A program made the position numbers and the translations under genes. Shown here piece after piece: positions 4,867-11,289 of a stretch of 12,749 nucleotides of DNA. The stretch is taken from assembly GCA_016286595.1 (NCBI GenBank), contig JAEETR010000117.1:1-12749 (forward strand), read 5' to 3'. How positions within the stretch are numbered: the first letter of the stretch is position 1; the number at the start of each line of letters is the position of its first letter. The DNA is from Oscillospiraceae bacterium. Lineage in GTDB: Bacteria > Bacillota > Clostridia > Oscillospirales > Oscillospiraceae. A model generated the notes under the pieces. The model was not told the DNA's origin and searched no databases. It saw nothing but the letters and a program-made list of their open reading frames with translations.

Positions 4867-7146
4867 ATGGATGTCACAAGAGTAAACGCCAACACCGACG
4901 TGACCCTTGCCGAGATAGGCGGCAGAATACGGGAACTTCGGGAGATAGCCGGATACACCGTCGAGCAGATGGCGGATATGACAGGTAACGATCTGGCCAC
5001 CTACGTGGAGTATGAGGACGGCCTTCGGGATATGCCCTTCACCTTCATCCACGCCTGCGTCAAGATTTTCAACGTCGAGATCACCGACCTTCTGGAGGGC
5101 CGCAGCGCCAAGCTGTCCACCTACACCGTCACCCGCAGCGGCGCCGGTCAGGTGACCGCCCGGGAGGACGGCATAGAGATAGTGAACCTGGCACCCGAGT
5201 TCACGAAGAAGATAGGCGAGCCCTTCCGGGTATGCTACGCCTATTCCGAGGAACTGCAGAACAAGCCCATCCGCCTCACCGTACACTCCGGTCATGAGTT
5301 CGATCTGATCATCTCCGGCCATCTGCGGGTGCAGGTGGGCAGCAACGTGGAGGACCTGGGTCCCGGCGACAGCATCTACTTCAACGCCACCATACCCAAC
5401 GGCATGCTGGCCATCGGCGGCGAGGACTGTCATTTCCTGGCGGTGGTGCTGCCCGGCGAGCCGGAGGGCGGCGCCCAGGTGGAGGCGGTGCCCGAGTACC
5501 ACATGGAGCAGGTGGAGCACGCCGTATGGGAGAAGTTCGTCAAGGTCCAGGAGAACGAGAACGGCACTCCCACGAAGGTGGAGTTCGTGAACGCCGACAG
5601 GTTCAACTTCGCCTTCGACGTGGTGGACGCCGTGGCCGACAAGGACCCCGACAGACTCGCCATGCTGCATCTGGACGTGAACAAGTTCGAGCGGAGGATA
5701 ACCTTCGGCTGGATGAAGAAGGAGTCCGCCCGGGCCGCCAACTATCTGCTCTCTCTGGGCATTGAGCGGGGCGACAGGGTCATGCTCATCCTGCGCAGGA
5801 ATTATCAGTTCTGGCCCATCATCTGCGCGCTGCACAAGATAGGCGCCGTGGCGGTGCCCGCAACCGACCAGCTGCTGGAGCACGACCTGGAGTACCGTTT
5901 CAACGCCATCGGCATAAAGGCCGTGGTCTGCACCAACGACTCGCTGTGCTGGCAGCAGGTGGAAATGGCCATGGAGAAGAGCCCCAGCGTACAGATAAAG
6001 GTGATGACCAACGGCGTTCAGCCCGGATGGCACGATTTCGACACGGAGTACAAGCGCTTCCGCTCCATATATGACCGCGCCGCCGACGCTCCCTGCGGCA
6101 ACGACACCATGCTCATGTACTTCACCTCCGGCACCTCCGGGTATCCCAAGGTGGCCGACCACAGCTACAAATACGCACTGGGCCATTTCACCACCGCCAA
6201 GTACTGGCACAACGTGCACCCCGACGGTCTGCACTTCACCATATCCGATACCGGCTGGGGAAAAGCCGTGTGGGGCAAGCTCTACGGCCAGTGGATGTGC
6301 GAGGCCGCGGTGTTCACCTACGATTTCGACCGCTTCAAGGCCGACGACCTGATGCCGCTGTTCGCGAAATATCAGATAACCACCTTCTGCGCGCCTCCCA
6401 CCATGTACCGCATGTTCATCAAGGAGGATCTGAGCAAGTACGATCTGAGCTCCATAAAGTACGCCACCACCGCAGGCGAGGCGCTCAACCCCGAGGTTTT
6501 CAACCAGTTCAAAAAGGCCACCGGCCTTTCCATCATGGAGGGCTTCGGCCAGACCGAGACCACGCTGACCATCGCCAACCTGGTGGGCACCCAGCCCAAG
6601 GTGGGCTCCATGGGCCGCGCAAACCCCATCTACGAGATAGCGCTCATGGACAGAGAGGGGAACCTGGTGCCCAACGGCGAGACCGGCGAGATAGTCATAA
6701 ACACGAAAAACGGCGCCCCCTGCGGCCTCTACAAGGGCTATACCGACGCCCAGAAGACCGCGGAGGCCTGGCACGACGGCTGGTATCACACCGGCGACAC
6801 CGCCTGGCGCGATGAGGACGGCTACTTCTGGTACGTGGGCCGGGCGGACGACATCATCAAGTCCTCCGGCTACCGTATAGGGCCCTTCGAGATAGAGAGC
6901 GTCATCATGGAGCTGCCCTACGTGCTGGAGTGCGGCGTGTCCGCCGCCCCCGACCCGGTGAGAGGACAGGTGGTGAAGGCCAGCATAGTCCTGACCAAGG
7001 GCACCGAGGGCACCGAGGAGCTGAAAAAGGAGATCCAGAACTACGTAAAGAGCCACACCGCCCCCTACAAGTACCCCCGCATAGTGGTCTTCCGCGACAG
7101 CCTTCCCAAGTCCATCAGCGGCAAGATTCAGCACCAGCTGCTGTAA
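4867..7146 (+). CDS. XRE-cupin-acyl-CoA ligase fusion (AMP-forming), Ile T-box controlled
   Basis: 759 residues; start at ATG 4867 behind GGGAGG. Three parts: an XRE-type helix-turn-helix (about 16-78), a cupin_2 domain (about 138-197), and an AMP-forming acyl-CoA synthetase of the Acs/ACSM superfamily (about 235-759). Adenylation motifs are complete: YFTSGTSGYPK (418-428), GFGQTET (559-565), YHTGD (640-644), GRADDIIKSSGYRIG (658-672), and the A10 lysine K753 in SISGKIQ. It should form acyl-AMP then acyl-CoA from ATP, a carboxylate and CoA. Gly561 stands where acetate-specific Acs has a pocket Trp, which fits an acid larger than acetate. In the cupin, the usual motif-2 His is Asn178 (PNG), so metal binding may be lost. 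The Ile-type T-box and the VOR-like operon opposite suggest 2-methylbutyrate; this substrate is inferred. Free-standing XRE-cupin regulators are common, so the fusion may be an autoregulating enzyme. Confidence 0.93.
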   Translation: MDVTRVNANTDVTLAEIGGRIRELREIAGYTVEQMADMTGNDLATYVEYEDGLRDMPFTFIHACVKIFNVEITDLLEGRSAKLSTYTVTRSGAGQVTAREDGIEIVNLAPEFTKKIGEPFRVCYAYSEELQNKPIRLTVHSGHEFDLIISGHLRVQVGSNVEDLGPGDSIYFNATIPNGMLAIGGEDCHFLAVVLPGEPEGGAQVEAVPEYHMEQVEHAVWEKFVKVQENENGTPTKVEFVNADRFNFAFDVVDAVADKDPDRLAMLHLDVNKFERRITFGWMKKESARAANYLLSLGIERGDRVMLILRRNYQFWPIICALHKIGAVAVPATDQLLEHDLEYRFNAIGIKAVVCTNDSLCWQQVEMAMEKSPSVQIKVMTNGVQPGWHDFDTEYKRFRSIYDRAADAPCGNDTMLMYFTSGTSGYPKVADHSYKYALGHFTTAKYWHNVHPDGLHFTISDTGWGKAVWGKLYGQWMCEAAVFTYDFDRFKADDLMPLFAKYQITTFCAPPTMYRMFIKEDLSKYDLSSIKYATTAGEALNPEVFNQFKKATGLSIMEGFGQTETTLTIANLVGTQPKVGSMGRANPIYEIALMDREGNLVPNGETGEIVINTKNGAPCGLYKGYTDAQKTAEAWHDGWYHTGDTAWRDEDGYFWYVGRADDIIKSSGYRIGPFEIESVIMELPYVLECGVSAAPDPVRGQVVKASIVLTKGTEGTEELKKEIQNYVKSHTAPYKYPRIVVFRDSLPKSISGKIQHQLL
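6783..6842 (+). repeat. 60-bp direct repeat, copy 1 (in first ligase)
   Basis: An exact 60-base match to 9457-9516, encoding the YHTGDTAWRDEDGYFWYVGR segment of both ligases. Identity extends through all third codon positions, more than protein conservation requires. Confidence 0.85.
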
Positions 7147-7152
7147 CGGAGC

Positions 7153-7172
7153 CGTTTTCCGGCGCGAAAACG
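7153..7172. repeat. inverted repeat between the two ligase genes
   Basis: CGTTTTC (7153-7159) and GAAAACG (7166-7172) form a perfect dyad around CGGCGC. It lies seven bases after the first ligase stop codon and 12 bases before the next -35. No T run follows on the plus strand, so it is a poor terminator; it could be an operator or an mRNA 3' stabilising hairpin. Confidence 0.5.
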
Positions 7173-7184
7173 CGAAAAAACTGT

Positions 7185-7213
7185 TTGACAACGGTTTTGC
7201 CCGGTGCTATAAT
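7185..7213 (+). promoter_or_regulatory. consensus promoter of the second T-box leader
   Basis: Perfect -35 TTGACA (7185-7190) and perfect -10 TATAAT (7208-7213) with the optimal 17-base spacer. Transcription would begin near 7220. Together with the T-box this makes the second ligase an independent unit: constitutively strong initiation with control left to attenuation or to a repressor. Confidence 0.93.
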
Positions 7214-7234
7214 GCCCGTAAATTGAAAATCAAA

Positions 7235-7496
7235 GGCTATGACGAAGAGAACCCGGTGCATACTGCATCAGAGAGCCGGCGGTTGGTGCGAGCCGGTTGT
7301 ACGCGGCACCGTTGGGTTTGTCGCTTCCGAGCCGGAGTGCAGAACGAGCGCAAGCTTCAGTAGAGCCTCCCGTGACACTGCGTAAAGGTGAAGGGGCTGA
7401 CTGGCCCTGCTGAGCGGCGTACGATGTGCGCAATTTGAGTGGTACCGCGGGTAATTTGCCCGTCTCAAGGAAATCTTGAGACGGGCTTTTTTCTTT
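7235..7496 (+). ncRNA. T-box riboswitch, predicted tRNA-Val specifier GUC
   Basis: Same architecture as the first leader. Stem I closes with GGCT (7235-7238) and AGCC (7330-7333) and contains GACGAAGA, CAGAGAG and GGTGCGAGCC. Stem III is GCGTAC-GAT-GTGCGC (7417-7431), a structurally conserved variant with a T-G pair replacing C-G. The T-box core AATTTGAGTGGTACCGCGGG (7432-7451) is identical to the first. Aligned on CTTCCGAGCC, the specifier is GTC (7320-7322) followed by G, in place of ATC followed by A. UGGU in the bulge (7440-7443) predicts discriminator A, as in tRNA-Val. The second leader differs strongly in the middle of Stem I and in the Stem I-III linker, so it is not a recent copy there. 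A shifted reading, TTT (Phe) at 7317-7319, is possible but would put the specifier too near the upper helix. Confidence 0.95.
7458..7496 (+). terminator. T-box-controlled intrinsic terminator 2
   Basis: Perfect 12-bp stem GCCCGTCTCAAG (7458-7469) with CTTGAGACGGGC (7475-7486), loop GAAAT, then TTTTTTCTTT. The antiterminator alternative pairs TTGAG of the T-box core with CTCAA and GCGGG with CCCGT. Confidence 0.93.
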
Positions 7497-7519
7497 GATT
7501 ACATTAGGAGGTTTGTGAT

Positions 7520-9820
7520 ATGGAAGCAACCACCGCCAATATAGGCAGCCGGCTCATGGACATGAGCCGCCGCATACAGGAGCTTCGGGAGATCGCCGGC
7601 TTTACCGTAAAGGAGATGGCCCAGCGCACCGACGTATCCGAGGAGGAATACCTGTCCTGCGAGGCGGGGCAGACGGATCTGAGCTTCGCGTTCCTGTACC
7701 GCTGCGCCCAGGCTCTGGGCGTTGACGTTACCGATATCATTGAGGGCCAGAGCCCCCGTCTGGCGGGCTATACCATGACCCGCCGGGGCGGCGGTCAGCG
7801 AATCGAGCAGGCCCACGGCATGGTCTATTACAACCTGGCGCCTCTGTTCAAGAACAGGATAGCCGAGCCTCTTTACGTTAAGGCCGCTTACAGCGAGCAG
7901 GCCCAGTCGCGGCCCATCGAGGTCACCACCCATGACGGTCAGGAGTGCGACATCGTCATCTCCGGCAGCCTCAAGGTGCAGGTGGGAGACCACGCGGAGA
8001 TACTCCACGAGGGCGACAGCATCTACTACGATTCCTCCACCCCCCACGGGATGATAGCCGTGGGCGGAGAGGACTGCTATTTCTACGCCATAGTCCTCAA
8101 TCCCAACGGCGAACCCATACCCGAGCTTACCGCCGTCCCCGCCGAGACGGTCCCCGCCCGGGAGGAACGCAGGGAGGAGAAGATTTCCCACATCTACGAC
8201 GAGTTTGCCGTGCCCGTGGAGGACGAGAACGGCGCTCTCATCTCCATGACATACAAGAATACCGAGCGGTTCAACTTCGCTTTTGATATCCTTGACGCTC
8301 TGGCCGACCGGGAGCCGGACAAGCTTGCCATGCTCCACGTGTCCCGGGACAAGACGGAGCGGCGCCTTACCTTCGGCTGGATGAAAAAGGAGTCCGCCAG
8401 GGCCGCCAACTACTTCACGTCCCTTGGCCTGAAAAAGGGCGACAGGGTCCTGATGGTGCTTCGCCGCAACTATCAGTTCTGGCCCATTGCCATGGCGCTG
8501 AACAAGATGGGCGTCATCTTCATCCCCGCCACGGACCAGCTCATGTGCCACGATTACGAATACCGTTTCTCCGCCGGCAGCATCAGCGCCGTCATCACCA
8601 CTGTGGACAGCGTCCTTGCCCCCGCGGAGATAGAAAAGGCCCTCACGACCTCGCCCACGGTAAAGACGAAGATAATCGTCAGCGGCGACAGGGAGGGCTG
8701 GCACAGCTTCGACACGGAGTATAAGCTCTTCCGTTCCGTCTACGACCGCACGCCCGATTCCCCCTGCGGCGATGACCTTATGCTTATGTACTTCACCTCC
8801 GGCACCACCGGATACCCCAAGCTGGTGGAGCACAGCTACAAGTACCCCCTGGGCCATCTGATAACCGCCAAGTACTGGCAGAACGTCAGGGAGGACGGCC
8901 TGCACCTGACCATATCCGATACCGGATGGGCAAAGGCCATGTGGGGCAAGCTCTACGGCCAGTGGATGGCCGAGGCGGCTATATTCGTCTCCGATTTCGA
9001 CCGCTTCGACGCCGACGATATAATGCCCATGTTCGCAAAATACGGCATCACCACCTTCTGCGCGCCTCCGACCATGTACCGCATGTTCATCAAGCAGGAT
9101 CTGAGCGGGTACGATCTTAGCTCCATAAAGCACGCCTCCACCGCCGGCGAAGCGCTCAACGCCGAGGTGGTGAACCAGTTCCGCAAGGCCACCGGCCTTA
9201 CGGTCATGGAGGGCTTCGGTCAGAGCGAATCCACCGTAATGATAGGCAACCTCCGGGGCACCAGCCCGAAGATAGGTTCCATGGGAAAACCGGTGCCCAT
9301 CTACAACATCGACATCGTTGACGCCGACGGCAACTCCGTAAAGGCCGGCGAGACCGGCGAGATAGTCGTCCGCACGAAGGTGGGCGAGACCTGCGGCCTA
9401 ATGGTGGGCTATTTCGGCGACCCGGAGAACACCAGAAAGGTGTGGGCCGGCGGCATGTATCACACCGGCGACACCGCCTGGCGCGATGAGGACGGCTACT
9501 TCTGGTACGTGGGCCGCGTGGATGACGTTATCAAGTCCTCCGGTTACCGCATAGGGCCCTTCGAGATCGAGAGCGTACTGATGGAGATACCGTATATTCT
9601 TGAGTGCGGCGTATCTCCCGCGCCTGACCCGGTGAGGGGACAGGTGGTCAAAGCCAGCATAGTTCTGACAAAGGGCACCGAGCCCACCGAGGAACTGAAA
9701 AAAGAGATACAGAACTACGTCAAATCCCGCACCGCCCCCTACAAGTACCCCCGCATCATCGTCTTCCGGGACGAGCTTCCCAAGACCACCAGCGGCAAGA
9801 TCCAGCGCAGCCTGCTGTGA
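7520..9820 (+). CDS. XRE-cupin-acyl-CoA ligase fusion (AMP-forming), Val T-box controlled
   Basis: 766 residues; start at ATG 7520 behind AGGAGG. Paralogue of the preceding ligase with the same order: XRE helix-turn-helix (about 14-76), cupin_2 (about 136-195), AMP-forming acyl-CoA ligase (about 240-766). Motifs: YFTSGTTGYPK (424-434), GFGQSES (565-571), YHTGD (647-651), and the A10 lysine K760 in TSGKIQRSLL. Unlike its neighbour it keeps the cupin motif-2 His (H176 in PHGM) and the Arg after the A10 lysine. A Gly again takes the place of the pocket Trp of acetyl-CoA synthetases. Given the Val-type T-box, isobutyrate is the predicted substrate, giving isobutyryl-CoA for carboxylation to 2-oxoisovalerate. 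The adenylation domain is the better conserved half, with stretches of identical DNA. The gene ends 14 bases before a bidirectional terminator. Activity class is firm; substrate and DNA binding are inference. Confidence 0.93.
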   Translation: MEATTANIGSRLMDMSRRIQELREIAGFTVKEMAQRTDVSEEEYLSCEAGQTDLSFAFLYRCAQALGVDVTDIIEGQSPRLAGYTMTRRGGGQRIEQAHGMVYYNLAPLFKNRIAEPLYVKAAYSEQAQSRPIEVTTHDGQECDIVISGSLKVQVGDHAEILHEGDSIYYDSSTPHGMIAVGGEDCYFYAIVLNPNGEPIPELTAVPAETVPAREERREEKISHIYDEFAVPVEDENGALISMTYKNTERFNFAFDILDALADREPDKLAMLHVSRDKTERRLTFGWMKKESARAANYFTSLGLKKGDRVLMVLRRNYQFWPIAMALNKMGVIFIPATDQLMCHDYEYRFSAGSISAVITTVDSVLAPAEIEKALTTSPTVKTKIIVSGDREGWHSFDTEYKLFRSVYDRTPDSPCGDDLMLMYFTSGTTGYPKLVEHSYKYPLGHLITAKYWQNVREDGLHLTISDTGWAKAMWGKLYGQWMAEAAIFVSDFDRFDADDIMPMFAKYGITTFCAPPTMYRMFIKQDLSGYDLSSIKHASTAGEALNAEVVNQFRKATGLTVMEGFGQSESTVMIGNLRGTSPKIGSMGKPVPIYNIDIVDADGNSVKAGETGEIVVRTKVGETCGLMVGYFGDPENTRKVWAGGMYHTGDTAWRDEDGYFWYVGRVDDVIKSSGYRIGPFEIESVLMEIPYILECGVSPAPDPVRGQVVKASIVLTKGTEPTEELKKEIQNYVKSRTAPYKYPRIIVFRDELPKTTSGKIQRSLL
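9457..9516 (+). repeat. 60-bp direct repeat, copy 2 (in second ligase)
   Basis: Exact counterpart of 6783-6842 at the same codon positions in the second ligase gene. It lies in the most similar half of the two genes. Confidence 0.85.
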
Positions 9821-9833
9821 TTGCAAAAATAAG

Positions 9834-9860
9834 AAGGCACGGTCCTCAGGACCGTGCCTT
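9834..9860. terminator. bidirectional intrinsic terminator between convergent genes
   Basis: Perfect 12-bp stem AAGGCACGGTCC (9834-9845) with GGACCGTGCCTT (9849-9860) and loop TCA. It sits 13 bases after the second ligase and three bases beyond the glycosyltransferase stop. The minus-strand side is followed by CTTATTTTTG and the plus-strand side by TGCTTATT, so it can serve both convergent units, better on the minus strand. Confidence 0.85.
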
Positions 9861-9863
9861 TGC

Positions 9864-11099
9864 TTATTCTATGCCGCTTTCCTCCCGCGCGAACCGTTCC
9901 ACCGCGTCCATCACGCCGGTGTGCCGTATCTCCTTCCATTCCGCCGCCCGCCGGATAAGGCAGGAGATATGTATGGGCAGCCACGTGGCGGTGTAAACGG
10001 GGAAGAGAAGGGCTGCTTTTATCATCCTGCGCAGGTCAAGACCGCAGACGGCGGCGATGACCGCGCCGAAAACCGCCGCGGCCGCGTACGTGACCGCCAG
10101 CGTGATCCCCGCTGCCGCGGCCCACGGCAGAAGCGTGCCTCCCGCGGCGGCTGATATGATGAGCAGCAGCGCCGGTATCACGGACAGCGCCTGCATGAAG
10201 GGCGCCGACAGCAAAAGCGCGGAATCTATCTTTCTCAGCGCGTTCGCCCCGGCTCCAGGCGCCGCCAGACGGGGCAGCATCACCCCGGCGGAGGCCATTA
10301 TGCCGCTGGACCACCGCCTCCGCTGGGTCACGGACACCGAAAGCGACGCGGGAGCCTCGTCGAAGGTGACGGCCTCGGGAACGTACCATATCTTCTCGCC
10401 GATCCCGGCGCACATGGCGGCAAATTCAGCGTCCTCCGCTATTGTCACGGTGTTCCATCCGCCCATCCTGCGCAGTACGTCGCGGGTCACGGCAAAGCCC
10501 GTGCCCACCAGCTTCGGGGACAGACCGAGCGCGGCGTGGGAGCGGTTGTAGAACCGCTCGGAAAGACCGTAATAGAGCGCCGTACAGCCGGAGACCCAGG
10601 ACTGATACGGATTTTTTGCTGCGATCTGTCCCTTCGCCACCCCGGCCCCGGCGCAGACGGCGTCGTTCATGCGGGCGAGGAAATCGCGGCGGACCAGATT
10701 GTCGGCGTCGAAAACGCATATGGCGTCGTAACCCCGGGGCAGAAGCTGCACGGCGGCCTGACGCAGCACGTCGCCCTTGCACCGCACCGGTTCGAGACAT
10801 CTCAATATGTTGGCGCCTGCCGCCGCGGCGGCATCCTCCGTGGCGTCGGTACAGTTGTTGGGTATCACGAACACGTCGTACATCGCCGGGGGATAGTCCT
10901 GATCGTTCAGGCTCTTTACCAGCGCTGCGACGACGGCCTCCTCATTCCTGGCCGGTATCACGCAGGCGAAGGAGGTGCAGGGCACGCACCGGGGATACCT
11001 GGGGGCTTTTCGCCAGAAAAAGAGCGCGGTCGCCAGGAACCACAGACTGAAAAGCCGCAGGGCGACGGTCAGAACGAAGGCAAGCCTTTCGATAAACAT
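9864..11099 (-). CDS. membrane-anchored family 2 glycosyltransferase
   Basis: 411 residues from ATG 11099, chosen because AAAGGTGG lies eight bases upstream; a GTG four codons earlier (11111) overlaps that site and is less likely. A hydrophobic N-terminal segment (about 5-28) is followed by a cytosolic GT2 catalytic domain: VIPARNEE (48-54), the DxD metal/sugar-nucleotide site in VFDADN (129-134), the catalytic-base pair AED (221-223) and QRRRW (259-263). The C-terminal part (about 295-390) has two to four membrane segments rich in Ala and Leu. This layout is that of processive or polyprenyl/lipid-linked GT2 enzymes such as cellulose- or hyaluronan-synthase relatives. It likely makes a cell-envelope polysaccharide or glycolipid; donor and product cannot be told. 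No polysaccharide genes adjoin it; it is divergent from a two-component system that might control it. Confidence 0.88.
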   Translation of the reverse strand: MFIERLAFVLTVALRLFSLWFLATALFFWRKAPRYPRCVPCTSFACVIPARNEEAVVAALVKSLNDQDYPPAMYDVFVIPNNCTDATEDAAAAAGANILRCLEPVRCKGDVLRQAAVQLLPRGYDAICVFDADNLVRRDFLARMNDAVCAGAGVAKGQIAAKNPYQSWVSGCTALYYGLSERFYNRSHAALGLSPKLVGTGFAVTRDVLRRMGGWNTVTIAEDAEFAAMCAGIGEKIWYVPEAVTFDEAPASLSVSVTQRRRWSSGIMASAGVMLPRLAAPGAGANALRKIDSALLLSAPFMQALSVIPALLLIISAAAGGTLLPWAAAAGITLAVTYAAAAVFGAVIAAVCGLDLRRMIKAALLFPVYTATWLPIHISCLIRRAAEWKEIRHTGVMDAVERFAREESGIE

Positions 11100-11137
11100 G
11101 GATATCTCCACCTTTCATCATGATTGTGAACGCGGAG

Positions 11138-11143
11138 ATTATA
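11138..11143 (-). promoter_or_regulatory. -10 element for the glycosyltransferase gene
   Basis: TATAAT on the minus strand, about 40 bases upstream of ATG 11099. The best -35 at a 17-base spacing (GTTTAG) is weak, so the start may depend on an activator, possibly the divergently encoded response regulator. Confidence 0.5.
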
Positions 11144-11153
11144 TCGAGCGAAG

Positions 11154-11234
11154 ATTAAGACTAAACCCGCATTATTCTTAACTTTTTCATAATTCTGCAC
11201 CGCGGAGCGGCGAACTTATTAAATTCTTAAGAAA
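11154..11234. promoter_or_regulatory. possible regulator-binding sites (TCTTAA repeats) between divergent genes
   Basis: The AT-rich divergent spacer has TTCTTAA at 11175-11181 and 11224-11230, TTAAGA at 11155-11160, and a perfect dyad TTCTTAAGAA at 11224-11233. OmpR/PhoB-type regulators bind repeated half-sites near their own promoters, so autoregulation is possible. The spacing of 49 bases is not a clean number of helical turns, so this is weak. Confidence 0.3.
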
Positions 11235-11261
11235 ATCCCCCTTTTTCTCTTCAAAAATGGC

Positions 11262-11270
11262 TGTTATACT
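11262..11270 (+). promoter_or_regulatory. extended -10 promoter of the two-component operon
   Basis: TGTTATACT is an extended -10 (TG, one base, TATACT). No good -35 is seen upstream, as is usual for extended -10 promoters. Transcription from about 11277 would start beyond an in-frame ATG at 11257 and leave only GAGGTGAG before ATG 11290, so it fixes the start of the response regulator. Confidence 0.7.
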
Positions 11271-11289
11271 TTACCGCGAGGTGAGACAC

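Noticed and set aside
7153..7180. Hairpin after the first ligase as intrinsic terminator
   Set aside because: The stem is only seven base pairs and is followed by CGAAAAAACTG, not a T run, on the plus strand.
4585..7191. 868-codon open frame antisense to the first ligase
   Set aside because: High GC at third codon positions keeps the opposite frame open. It has no family signature, while the plus strand has complete adenylation motifs, a promoter and a T-box.
7317..7319. Phe (TTT) as specifier of the second T-box
   Set aside because: It would sit partly at the end of the upper helix and not at the place of the specifier in the first leader; GTC keeps the same nine-base distance to the end of the anchor, a C in the third position and a following purine.
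7499..9133. 544-codon open frame antisense to the second ligase
   Set aside because: Same shadow effect; it mirrors the antisense frame of the paralogue and has no start signal.
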